Assembly: GCA_002385665.1 (NCBI GenBank)
Contig: DGDX01000089.1
Span: 1 to 12,379 of the forward strand
Direction: 5' to 3'
From: Firmicutes bacterium UBA3941
GTDB lineage: Bacteria; Bacillota; Clostridia; Caldicoprobacterales; UBA3941
Length of the DNA: 12,379 nucleotides
In this document: positions 1 through 5,922 of the stretch, piece after piece
Numbering within the stretch: position 1 is the stretch's first letter
Layout of the letters: each line of letters opens with the position of its first letter
Position numbers and translations under genes: made by a program
Notes under the pieces: model-generated
The model's input: the letters and a program-made list of their open reading frames with translations, nothing else
Told to the model about the DNA's origin: nothing
Database searches by the model: none

Positions 1-554
1 TCGAAAAAGTTGTCCCCTAAATCAATTTTTACTCTTAGCAGTGCACGTGATTCAATACTATCTCCGGGCAGTTTTTTATTCTCATGTTCAATAATAGGAA
101 ATTGACTAAGGATTGCATTACCATATTGAATACCCAAGATATTTATGGTTTCTCCATAAACGTAATTGTACCCTAGAGCATCTGCAATTTCTTTTGCCTG
201 GTCCTTAAACTTTGATCGGGGCATAAATCTGTCAACCTCTTGGAGACCTATTATGTGGGCATTTGCATTTCGTATGGATTCAATAATGGCATTTAGGGAT
301 TCCTCACCTTTTTTATTCACACCGTGACAGATATTAAAGGTCAAAACCACTATTTCAGTTTCTCCAATTTCATTTTTTTGAAATAAGACTTTAGATCTTA
401 ACTCTTCTGATCCTCTGGATACAGCAGTTTGTTTTTGTAGAGATGGCCTTTTATATCGAAACACCGTAGTAGACCCCCAGTAGTTAAGCCCAAGGGTTGT
501 TAAGGATAAGAACAACAGTTTTATAATAAAATACTTTAGACCTCCAGACCCCAT
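1..554 (-). CDS. Endonuclease/exonuclease/phosphatase family protein, membrane-anchored, C-terminus beyond window
   Basis: My own translation of the minus strand gives an open frame of 184 codons from the ATG at 554 that runs off the left edge. Residues about 6-24 (GLKYFIIKLLFLSLTTLGL) form a hydrophobic segment after a short start, so an N-terminal anchor or uncleaved signal is likely, with the rest outside the cell. The soluble part carries marks of the EEP (DNase I-like) fold: LTFNICHGVN with the metal-site Asn, IIGLQEVDRF with the catalytic Glu, and YGNAILSQFPI further on. The later Asp/His catalytic motifs would lie outside the window. EEP proteins cleave phosphodiesters in nucleic acids or lipids, and the substrate cannot be told here. 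A GGGCGG site 7 nt before the ATG and a promoter-like element at 593-621 support this start. It is separated from rpsU by a terminator, so it is probably its own unit. Confidence 0.82.
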   Translation of the reverse strand, partial: MGSGGLKYFIIKLLFLSLTTLGLNYWGSTTVFRYKRPSLQKQTAVSRGSEELRSKVLFQKNEIGETEIVVLTFNICHGVNKKGEESLNAIIESIRNANAHIIGLQEVDRFMPRSKFKDQAKEIADALGYNYVYGETINILGIQYGNAILSQFPIIEHENKKLPGDSIESRALLRVKIDLGDNFF

Positions 555-592
555 AATTAAACCGCCCTTTACCCCAAGAATGAACTATTTAT

Positions 593-621
593 ATTATACT
601 ATATTTTTTGACTATTTTCAT
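593..621 (-). promoter_or_regulatory. Probable sigma-A promoter of the EEP-family gene
   Basis: Read on the minus strand there is a perfect -10 TATAAT (598-593) and, after a 17-bp spacer, a -35 ATGAAA (621-616) that matches TTGACA at 4 of 6 positions. Transcription would start near 586, about 30 nt before the ATG at 554, which leaves room for the ribosome binding site. The region is very AT-rich, so a chance -10 match is possible. Confidence 0.45.
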
Positions 622-667
622 TATTATGGAGTCGATTAGTCCCTGGTAAAAAATATGAAGTGATAAC

Positions 668-697
668 AAAAAAACCTGATGTTAACCATCAGGTTTT
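668..697 (-). terminator. Rho-independent terminator after rpsU
   Basis: An 11-bp perfect inverted repeat (AAAACCTGATG at 671-681, CATCAGGTTTT at 687-697) encloses a 5-nt loop. On the minus strand the stem runs into seven Ts (674-668), the classic intrinsic terminator form. It lies about 140 nt past the rpsU stop and ends that transcript. The plus-strand side also has a T-rich tail, but no plus-strand gene leads into it. Confidence 0.9.
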
Positions 698-837
698 ATC
701 TTTAAAAATATCTGGATTTTCTCCTGAGTTTGCTGTTGTCTATACCAAAACAAACCTATGCCTTTAGTGATTCTCATATTTTATGGATTGAGTCCTATAT
801 TTCCATTATCTACTGAATTGATACCATTGAGCCAAAT

Positions 838-1023
838 CTAATATTTTCTTCTTCTAGCCGCCTTACGGGCTGCTTCAGATTTCTTTTTACGCCTAACGCT
901 GGGTTTTTCATAGTGCTCCCTTTTGCGGATTTCTGCTAAAACTCCTGATCTTGCACATTGGCGCTTGAAGCGTTTCAAAGCATTTTCGAAGGATTCATTT
1001 TCCCCTACCTTAATCTCAGACAT
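838..1023 (-). CDS. rpsU: 30S ribosomal protein S21 (bS21)
   Basis: This encodes a 61-residue, very basic protein. It matches bS21 throughout: [22 protein letters not shown] at the start, [16 protein letters not shown] in the middle, and a Lys/Arg-rich tail ([18 protein letters not shown]). bS21 sits on the 30S platform near the 3' end of 16S rRNA and aids translation initiation. The length is close to the 57-60 residues usual in Firmicutes. The frame is open nine codons further upstream (ATG at 1050), but the ATG at 1023 follows a GGAGGGAGGG site at 1031-1040 and gives the family N-terminus, so I chose it. The gene has its own strong promoter (1107-1136) and terminator (668-697), so it can be transcribed apart from the heat-shock operon although it lies in the same direction. 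Its leader may be structured. Confidence 0.97.
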   Translation of the reverse strand: MSEIKVGENESFENALKRFKRQCARSGVLAEIRKREHYEKPSVRRKKKSEAARKAARRRKY

Positions 1024-1040
1024 TCGCCTTCCCTCCCTCC

Positions 1041-1094
1041 GCTGGAACAATTACCCTGTCATGCAAAATGAGAATCTAAAAGGGATGTTCTAGC
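1041..1094 (-). promoter_or_regulatory. Possible stem-loop in the rpsU leader, adjoining the SD
   Basis: In the predicted rpsU transcript, which starts near 1100, GCTAGAACA (1094-1086) can pair with TGTTCCAGC (1049-1041) at 8 of 9 positions. Inside it CCCT (1084-1081) can pair with AGGG (1057-1054), leaving a loop of about 23 nt. The lower stem ends exactly where the GGAGGGAGGG ribosome binding site begins. This is pairing seen by eye. A regulatory role such as feedback by S21 is inference only. Confidence 0.35.
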
Positions 1095-1106
1095 AACAAC
1101 TACTCC

Positions 1107-1136
1107 ATTATATCTCAGGGCTTTTCCTAATGTCAA
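1107..1136 (-). promoter_or_regulatory. Consensus sigma-A promoter of rpsU
   Basis: On the minus strand there is a perfect -35 TTGACA (1136-1131), an 18-bp spacer and a perfect -10 TATAAT (1112-1107). The predicted start is near 1100, which gives a leader of about 77 nt before the rpsU ATG at 1023. It is the best promoter match in the window and lies entirely between the HIT gene stop and rpsU. Confidence 0.88.
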
Positions 1137-1150
1137 TAATGAAGTTATAA

Positions 1151-1504
1151 CTATGCTAACTTTTCCGGTAGAGGACAACCCCCTAATATATGAAAATGCA
1201 AATGTTCAACCATCATCCCACTGTCAGAGCCACAATTAACTATAACCCTGTATCCAGACTCATAAACTCCCAACTTCTTAGCTATTTGGGGTATTAGCAC
1301 CATTATATCGGAAAGAATTTCACTATTTTCATCGCTTACGTGATTTAATGAGGGAATATGCTCTTTGGGAATAACCAATACATGTACTGGTGCATTTGGC
1401 GCGATATCATGAAAAGCAATAATCCTATCATCTTCATATACCTTTTTTGATGGGATCTCCCCATTAATTATTTTACAAAAAACGCAATTTTGGTTATCCG
1501 GCAT
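1151..1504 (-). CDS. HIT (histidine triad) family nucleotide-binding protein
   Basis: This is a 117-residue protein of the HinT branch of the HIT family, usually small cytoplasmic hydrolases of purine nucleoside phosphoramidates and related AMP conjugates. The N-terminal NCVFCKIINGEIPSKKVYEDD (6-26) is typical and carries a C-x-x-C pair (C7, C10) found in many bacterial members. The mid-domain AFHDIAPNAPVHVLVIPKEHI follows. The triad is HLHFHIL (H101, H103, H105), and H103 corresponds to the nucleophile. Two details are unusual: the residue before VxHLHFH is Met where Gln is common, and the tail GGCPLPEKLA lacks the usual Trp-Pro-Pro-Gly ending. I chose the ATG at 1504 because GGAGG lies 8 nt upstream. 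An in-frame GTG at 1513 overlaps that site and is unlikely. It starts 75 nt after the mtaB stop with no clear promoter, so it is probably cotranscribed. Confidence 0.93.
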   Translation of the reverse strand: MPDNQNCVFCKIINGEIPSKKVYEDDRIIAFHDIAPNAPVHVLVIPKEHIPSLNHVSDENSEILSDIMVLIPQIAKKLGVYESGYRVIVNCGSDSGMMVEHLHFHILGGCPLPEKLA

Positions 1505-1512
1505 ATCCAGCA

Positions 1513-1519
1513 CCTCCTT
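1513..1519 (-). promoter_or_regulatory. Shine-Dalgarno site deciding the HIT gene start
   Basis: AAGGAGG on the minus strand is followed by 8 nt and then the ATG at 1504. The upstream in-frame GTG at 1513 shares its first base with this site and so cannot be the start served by it. Confidence 0.85.
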
Positions 1520-1579
1520 CCCAAATTTTATATTCTACATCAATACCTTAAAATCCTTCTTTATTATTTTTATAAGATA

Positions 1580-2929
1580 TTATGGCTGGATGGATTGACT
1601 TTTTTCGTCTATATTGGTCAACCTTCCCAATACTAAATTATCTTCTAAACCCTCCATAGCTACTAAAACTATTGAGCCTATAAGTCGCTCATCTCCCTGT
1701 ACAGCTACCCTTATATAGTGTTCCGTGTAGCCTTCATACCAGCCGTCCTTACTCTTGCTGGCCTCTTCGAATAAGACCCATTCTTCCCTGCCTATAAATG
1801 ATCTTAGATAGCTTTTTTCCATTTCCCGGCCCAGAGCTATCAATTTACGACTCCTAGATTCTTTTATATCCTCTGCAATTTGGTCTTTATATCTTGCCGC
1901 CGGTGTACCGTTCCTGGGGGAATATTTAAAAACATGAATCCGGCTGAAATTGATCTCCTTTACAAATTCCACTGTGCTATCAAATTCTTCCTGGGTCTCA
2001 CCGGGAAAGCCCACCATTATATCCGTGGTGATAGCTACATCGGATATATGTCTTCGTAGTCTGTCCACTATTTCCCTATATTGCCTTGTTGTGTACTTTC
2101 GATTCATTCTCTCCAGGGTTAAATCGTTCCCACTCTGCAAAGACAGGTGATAATGACTGCAAACCTTGGGCATATTTTTTATTTCTCTAACAAAATCCTC
2201 TGTTATTAGGGTAGGCTCTAAAGATCCCAATCTAATCCTTTTTACACCTTCCACACCGTGGATTTCTTTTATCAGGCTTAATAAATCCACGCCCTTCAAG
2301 TCTTTGCCATAGGACGCTACATGTATCCCGGTTAAGACAAATTCTTGAAATCCGTCATTTACAAGGTCATTCACCTGACGTATCACATCCATAGGTCTAC
2401 GACTTCTTACAGGACCTCTGGCATAGGGTATGATACAATATGAGCAATACCGATCACACCCCTCCTGAATCTTGAGTACAGCCCTGGTCTTATCTTCATA
2501 GGTAGTGATGGGCATCTCCTCAAATTCCTTTACCTGCATAATATCCTGGACGGCATCTATAGGTCTATCCATATTCCGTGCCTTTTCAACAAGCTGGACT
2601 ATATCATTTCTATCCCTCGTGCCCAATACCAGATCCACCCCGGGGATATTCAATATCTCCTTGGCTGCGGTCTGAGCGTAGCACCCGACAACAGCAATAA
2701 CTGCATTAGGATTTAATCGATTAGCCCTGCGAATCATTTGCCTCGATTTTCTGTCTCCCAGACTGGTCACAGTGCAGGTATTGATTACATATACATCAGC
2801 GATCTGATCGAATTCAGTTATATTATATCCATTTTGAATAAATTTTTCCTGCATGGCTTGGGTATCATATTGGTTGACTTTGCAACCTAAAGTATGAAAA
2901 GCCACTGATTTACCATGCTTTGATTTCAT
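1580..2929 (-). CDS. mtaB: tRNA (t6A37) methylthiotransferase MtaB
   Basis: This is a 449-residue radical-SAM methylthiotransferase of the MtaB (YqeV) type. The family converts t6A37 to ms2t6A37 in ANN-decoding tRNAs, using two [4Fe-4S] clusters. The N-terminal UPF0004 domain (about 8-120) supplies C16 (TLGCKVNQ), C52 (NTCTVT) and C83 (VGCYAQ). The radical-SAM motif is GCDRYCSYC (C158, C162, C165), followed by IIPYARGPVRSRRP. A TRAM RNA-binding domain occupies about 375-437. The TLGCKVNQYDTQAM start favours MtaB over its paralogue MiaB. Length is normal. Its ATG overlaps the rsmE stop as ATGA, which indicates translational coupling. With prmA and rsmE it forms a run of modification genes behind dnaJ. 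Confidence 0.95.
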   Translation of the reverse strand: MKSKHGKSVAFHTLGCKVNQYDTQAMQEKFIQNGYNITEFDQIADVYVINTCTVTSLGDRKSRQMIRRANRLNPNAVIAVVGCYAQTAAKEILNIPGVDLVLGTRDRNDIVQLVEKARNMDRPIDAVQDIMQVKEFEEMPITTYEDKTRAVLKIQEGCDRYCSYCIIPYARGPVRSRRPMDVIRQVNDLVNDGFQEFVLTGIHVASYGKDLKGVDLLSLIKEIHGVEGVKRIRLGSLEPTLITEDFVREIKNMPKVCSHYHLSLQSGNDLTLERMNRKYTTRQYREIVDRLRRHISDVAITTDIMVGFPGETQEEFDSTVEFVKEINFSRIHVFKYSPRNGTPAARYKDQIAEDIKESRSRKLIALGREMEKSYLRSFIGREEWVLFEEASKSKDGWYEGYTEHYIRVAVQGDERLIGSIVLVAMEGLEDNLVLGRLTNIDEKSQSIQP

Positions 2930-3684
2930 TCCATTTCCCCCATATATGACATAATTACCGCCAAAGCAGCTATCCCGGCAGTCTCGGTTCTAAGGATCCT
3001 AGGCCCTAAAGTTACGATTACCCATCCACATTTTTTGGCCAGGTCAATCTCCTCATAACTAAGTCCGCCTTCGGGACCGATAATTACTCCTATCTCTGTC
3101 CTATCTTCCTTATATATATCATTCTTATGTTTATCAAAATAGCACTTTAGACCAAGATTCACTTCCCCTTCCCAGGGTATGAGCTTAATAGGATGTGCAG
3201 CTGAGGTTACAAGGTCTGAGAAGTCGACAGGGAATCCTATTTGAGGTATCATGCCCCTATTGCTCTGCTTAGCGGCTTCCCGGGCAATCTTTTGCCATCT
3301 TTCTACTCTTTTATGAATCTTTTTAGCTTCGGACAGGTTTACAACAGTTCTTGATGTATTCAATGGAATAATGCTATGGATCCCTAGCTCTACACATTTT
3401 TGGATTATTATATCCATTTTGGAGCTTTTGGGTATGCCTTGATATAGAACCACTTTAGCATCCGGTTCACCCTTTGACGGGTAACCATCCCCCAGCCTGG
3501 CGATTAACCTGTCCTTTCCAGTTTCAATAATAACGGCAGGATAATCTAACCCTGCCCCGTCACAAAGAATAATGGAATCACCAGGCTCATATCTTAAAAC
3601 CCGGAGTATATGTCCTGCATCCTCTCCGGTAATCTCTATATGTGAATCAACTATATGGGCAGCGTCTATAAAATACCTACTCAT
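2926..3684 (-). CDS. rsmE: 16S rRNA (uracil(1498)-N3)-methyltransferase
   Basis: This is a 252-residue SPOUT-class methyltransferase that methylates N3 of U1498 in helix 44 of 16S rRNA, using S-adenosylmethionine. An N-terminal PUA-like part (about 1-70, with the EDAGHILRVLRYEPGD segment) is followed by the knotted catalytic domain. Characteristic segments are YQGIPKSSKMDIIIQKCVELGI (81-102), IGPEGGLSYEEID (202-214) and LGPRILRTETAGIAAL (226-241). The last two form the cofactor-binding knot. Length is typical. The first 8 nt overlap the end of prmA and the last 4 nt overlap mtaB, so all three are probably translated as a coupled set. A GGTGGTGAG stretch inside the prmA 3' end acts as the ribosome binding site. 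Confidence 0.95.
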   Translation of the reverse strand: MSRYFIDAAHIVDSHIEITGEDAGHILRVLRYEPGDSIILCDGAGLDYPAVIIETGKDRLIARLGDGYPSKGEPDAKVVLYQGIPKSSKMDIIIQKCVELGIHSIIPLNTSRTVVNLSEAKKIHKRVERWQKIAREAAKQSNRGMIPQIGFPVDFSDLVTSAAHPIKLIPWEGEVNLGLKCYFDKHKNDIYKEDRTEIGVIIGPEGGLSYEEIDLAKKCGWVIVTLGPRILRTETAGIAALAVIMSYMGEME

Positions 3685-4618
3685 TGCGACTCACCACCAC
3701 TGCCCACTCTCCCATTGTCTTTGTTTCTATGATAGTAAGTTCAGCCCTTTTGATTGCCTTTTCGACGTCATTTATTCGATCCAGTATTATACCTGAGGCT
3801 ATAAAAATACCGTCATCAGTTAAATACTCTTTTATTCCTCTGGTAATCTCTATTATTACATCTGCAATAATATTGACAACCACAACCTCAAATTTCTCTT
3901 GTACCTTATCCATAAGATTGCCATGAACCACTTCTATTTTTTCGGCTACCTTATTCCTATTGGCGTTTTCTTTGGCTATTCTCACCGCATCAAAATCCAG
4001 ATCTATAGCTAAGGCACTTTTTGCACCTAATAAGATACCGGCTATAGCCAGAATGCCCGTTCCAGTCCCTACATCCAATAGGGTTTTGTCATGGGTTATC
4101 CAATCTTCCAGTGCCCTGGCGCACAAAATAGTAGTTTCATGGGTACCCGTTCCAAAGGCCATACCCGGATCCAATTCCAGGATAACCTCTCCTTCCAATG
4201 GGTGATACTCCTCCCAGCTGGGTTTTATTACCAAGTATTTACCTATCTTTTTAGGTTTAAAATATTGCTTCCAACTATTTGCCCAATCTTCTTCTCTAAC
4301 ATTACTAAGCCTTAACTCCCCTGATCCTATGTCTATACCAAAATCCTGTTTAGTCAACCATTCAAGTCTATTTTTGACAGTCTGGACATTCTCGTATGCT
4401 GAGTCATTATCGGGTAAATAACCCTTAATCACTACACCTTTATGTCTATAATTCAAAGCCTCATCCACATAAACCCAATCAGACTTATTGGCTTTAAACT
4501 GTTCAATATCCCGGGGATCTTCAACTATAACGCCGTTTATTCCCACACTGTTTAGAATCTCTGTGACTGCATCTATGCCTTCACCGGTAGTTTTTATCGC
4601 TAATTCAATCCAATTCAT
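3677..4618 (-). CDS. prmA: Ribosomal protein L11 methyltransferase
   Basis: This is a 313-residue class I SAM-dependent methyltransferase that methylates lysines and the N-terminus of ribosomal protein L11. The N-terminal L11-recognition domain (MNWIELAIKT onward, about 1-95) is followed by the catalytic domain. Its motifs are LDPGMAFGTGTHETT (149-163), SAM motif I LDVGTGTGILAIA (181-193) and VVVNIIADVI (247-256). The frame is also open at ATGs at 4630 and 4624. I chose 4618 because MNWIEL is the usual family N-terminus and because the upstream ATGs fall inside a stable hairpin. The start has no nearby Shine-Dalgarno sequence. The only good one, GGGAGGAGG, is 50 nt upstream across the hairpin. 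It lies 74 nt after dnaJ and overlaps rsmE, so it is presumably cotranscribed with the heat-shock genes. Confidence 0.95.
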   Translation of the reverse strand: MNWIELAIKTTGEGIDAVTEILNSVGINGVIVEDPRDIEQFKANKSDWVYVDEALNYRHKGVVIKGYLPDNDSAYENVQTVKNRLEWLTKQDFGIDIGSGELRLSNVREEDWANSWKQYFKPKKIGKYLVIKPSWEEYHPLEGEVILELDPGMAFGTGTHETTILCARALEDWITHDKTLLDVGTGTGILAIAGILLGAKSALAIDLDFDAVRIAKENANRNKVAEKIEVVHGNLMDKVQEKFEVVVVNIIADVIIEITRGIKEYLTDDGIFIASGIILDRINDVEKAIKRAELTIIETKTMGEWAVVVSRNE

Positions 4619-4677
4619 AAACATGGGCATATGTTCTCATGGCCAAGGCCATGAGATTCAGTGCCCATCCTCCTCCC
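4619..4677 (-). promoter_or_regulatory. Hairpin-bridged ribosome binding site of prmA
   Basis: Reading the mRNA strand: GGGAGGAGG (4677-4669); then outer arm ATGGGCA (4668-4662), a 5-nt internal loop, inner arm TCTCATGGCC (4656-4647), TT, inner arm GGCCATGAGA (4644-4635), a 5-nt internal loop and outer arm TGCCCAT (4629-4623); then GTTT and the ATG at 4618. All 17 potential pairs are Watson-Crick. Folding would leave only 4 nt between the ribosome binding site and the start codon. The two upstream in-frame ATGs (4630 and 4624) each lose at least two of their bases to the outer stem. The pairing is seen directly. Its effect on translation is inferred. Confidence 0.7.
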
Positions 4678-4692
4678 TATGGATACTTACAC

Positions 4693-5826
4693 TCATACCC
4701 CAAAAACATCCTTCATCTTGTCTACAAAGGACTTCCTCTGCTCATGATATTCCCTGCCAGCGGTTTCCTTTTCGAATTGCCTTAGGAGTTGCTTTTGCTT
4801 CTCCTTAAGCCTTTTTGGTACTTCAATGTTCACCCTTACAAAGAGATCTCCCCTTGTCGTTGACCGTAACCGTTGTATCCCCTGGTTTCTCAGTCTAAAG
4901 ACGGTTCCCGTCTGTGTACCCTCAGGTATTTTATACTTAACCTTTCCTTCCAGGGTAGGAACCTCAATTTCAGCACCTAAAGCAGCCTGAACAAAGGTGA
5001 TTGGCATATCGCAATGGAGATCATATCCTCTCCTGGTAAAGAGACTATGAGGTTTTACGGTTATATACACATAGAGATCCCCGGAAGGCCCGCCCCTTTC
5101 GCCTGCTTCTCCTTCTCCCCGAAGGGTAATAGCCTGGCCATCATCAATCCCAGCGGGTATACTTAAGCTGATCCTCTTTACTTTTCTAATTCTTTTCCTA
5201 CCATTACATTTATGACAGGGATCTGTGATAATGGTTCCTTCGCCACCACACTTGTCACATGCTCTAACGTTTACAAAGCGACCAAAGGCTGTATTTTGGG
5301 AATAGGAAACCTCCCCGGTGCCCTTGCATTGGGGGCAAGTTTCAGGCTGCGTTCCTTTAGCGGTTCCACTGCCATTGCATTCATCACAGTTTTCATTCCT
5401 GGTTATCTCAATTTCTTTTGTCGTCCCAAATGCTGCTTCTTCGAAGCTAATGGTAAGATTATATCTTATATCCGATCCCCTTGTGGGCCCTGGTCTTCTA
5501 CTCCTACCGCTGCTTCCGAAGCCTCCGCCAAAAAACATATCAAATATATCACCAAAGCCCCCGCCAAATCCACTGTAATCAAATCCACCAAAACCTTGAC
5601 CGGTAGGGCCATCATGTCCGAATTGATCATATTCTGCTCTGGTTTTAGAATCACTCAAAACCCCATAAGCCTCGTTTATTTCTTTAAACTTCTCTTCTGC
5701 CTGAGGATCATCTTTATTAACATCCGGATGATACTTCCTAGCAAGCCTTCTGTAGGCTCGTTTTATTTCTTCATCCGTAGCGTTTTTATCCACTCCTAAT
5801 ACTTCATAATAATCTCTCTTTGCCAA
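4693..5826 (-). CDS. dnaJ: Chaperone protein DnaJ (Hsp40)
   Basis: This is a full-length type I J-protein of 377 residues. It stimulates the DnaK ATPase and delivers unfolded clients. The J domain (5-69) has HPD at 33-35. A Gly/Phe-rich linker (about 74-107) follows. The zinc-binding domain has four C-x-x-C pairs at 147/150, 164/167, 190/193 and 204/207, then the C-terminal client-binding domains. The first three pairs are full CxxCxGxG repeats. The fourth reads CHKCNGRK, so its final Gly is lost. The start is uncertain: TTG at 5826 gives the standard [12 protein letters not shown] and follows AAGGTGAT, while ATG at 5835 or GTG at 5838 would add 3 or 4 residues but sit on top of that site. 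It follows dnaK by about 96 nt with a hairpin between. Confidence 0.96.
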   Translation of the reverse strand: MAKRDYYEVLGVDKNATDEEIKRAYRRLARKYHPDVNKDDPQAEEKFKEINEAYGVLSDSKTRAEYDQFGHDGPTGQGFGGFDYSGFGGGFGDIFDMFFGGGFGSSGRSRRPGPTRGSDIRYNLTISFEEAAFGTTKEIEITRNENCDECNGSGTAKGTQPETCPQCKGTGEVSYSQNTAFGRFVNVRACDKCGGEGTIITDPCHKCNGRKRIRKVKRISLSIPAGIDDGQAITLRGEGEAGERGGPSGDLYVYITVKPHSLFTRRGYDLHCDMPITFVQAALGAEIEVPTLEGKVKYKIPEGTQTGTVFRLRNQGIQRLRSTTRGDLFVRVNIEVPKRLKEKQKQLLRQFEKETAGREYHEQRKSFVDKMKDVFGV

Positions 5827-5869
5827 GTCCCTCATCACCTTGCTTTATTCCTCAGAACTTATTTCTCTT

Positions 5870-5901
5870 AAAAAGCCAAAGCCTTTATGGCTTTGGCTTT
5901 T
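5870..5901 (-). terminator. Hairpin between dnaK and dnaJ, possible attenuating terminator
   Basis: A 13-bp perfect inverted repeat (5871-5883 with 5889-5901) has a 5-nt loop. On the minus strand it ends in TTTTT (5874-5870). The T-run is short, so termination is probably partial. The site could instead be a processing or 3'-end stabilising structure for dnaK mRNA. Either way, dnaK would be expected at a higher level than dnaJ and the genes after it. Confidence 0.65.
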
Positions 5902-5922
5902 CAAACAATTATACCTTATAAT

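Noticed and set aside
682..777. A 31-codon minus-strand frame (begins MRITKGIGLFWYRQQ) ending inside the rpsU terminator hairpin
   Set aside because: There is no Shine-Dalgarno sequence before its ATG, it is not similar to anything I recognise, and it ends in the terminator stem.
5212..5799. Long plus-strand open frame (195 codons) opposite dnaJ
   Set aside because: It lies wholly antisense to a clear dnaJ gene, has no family motifs and reflects the codon pattern of the opposite strand.
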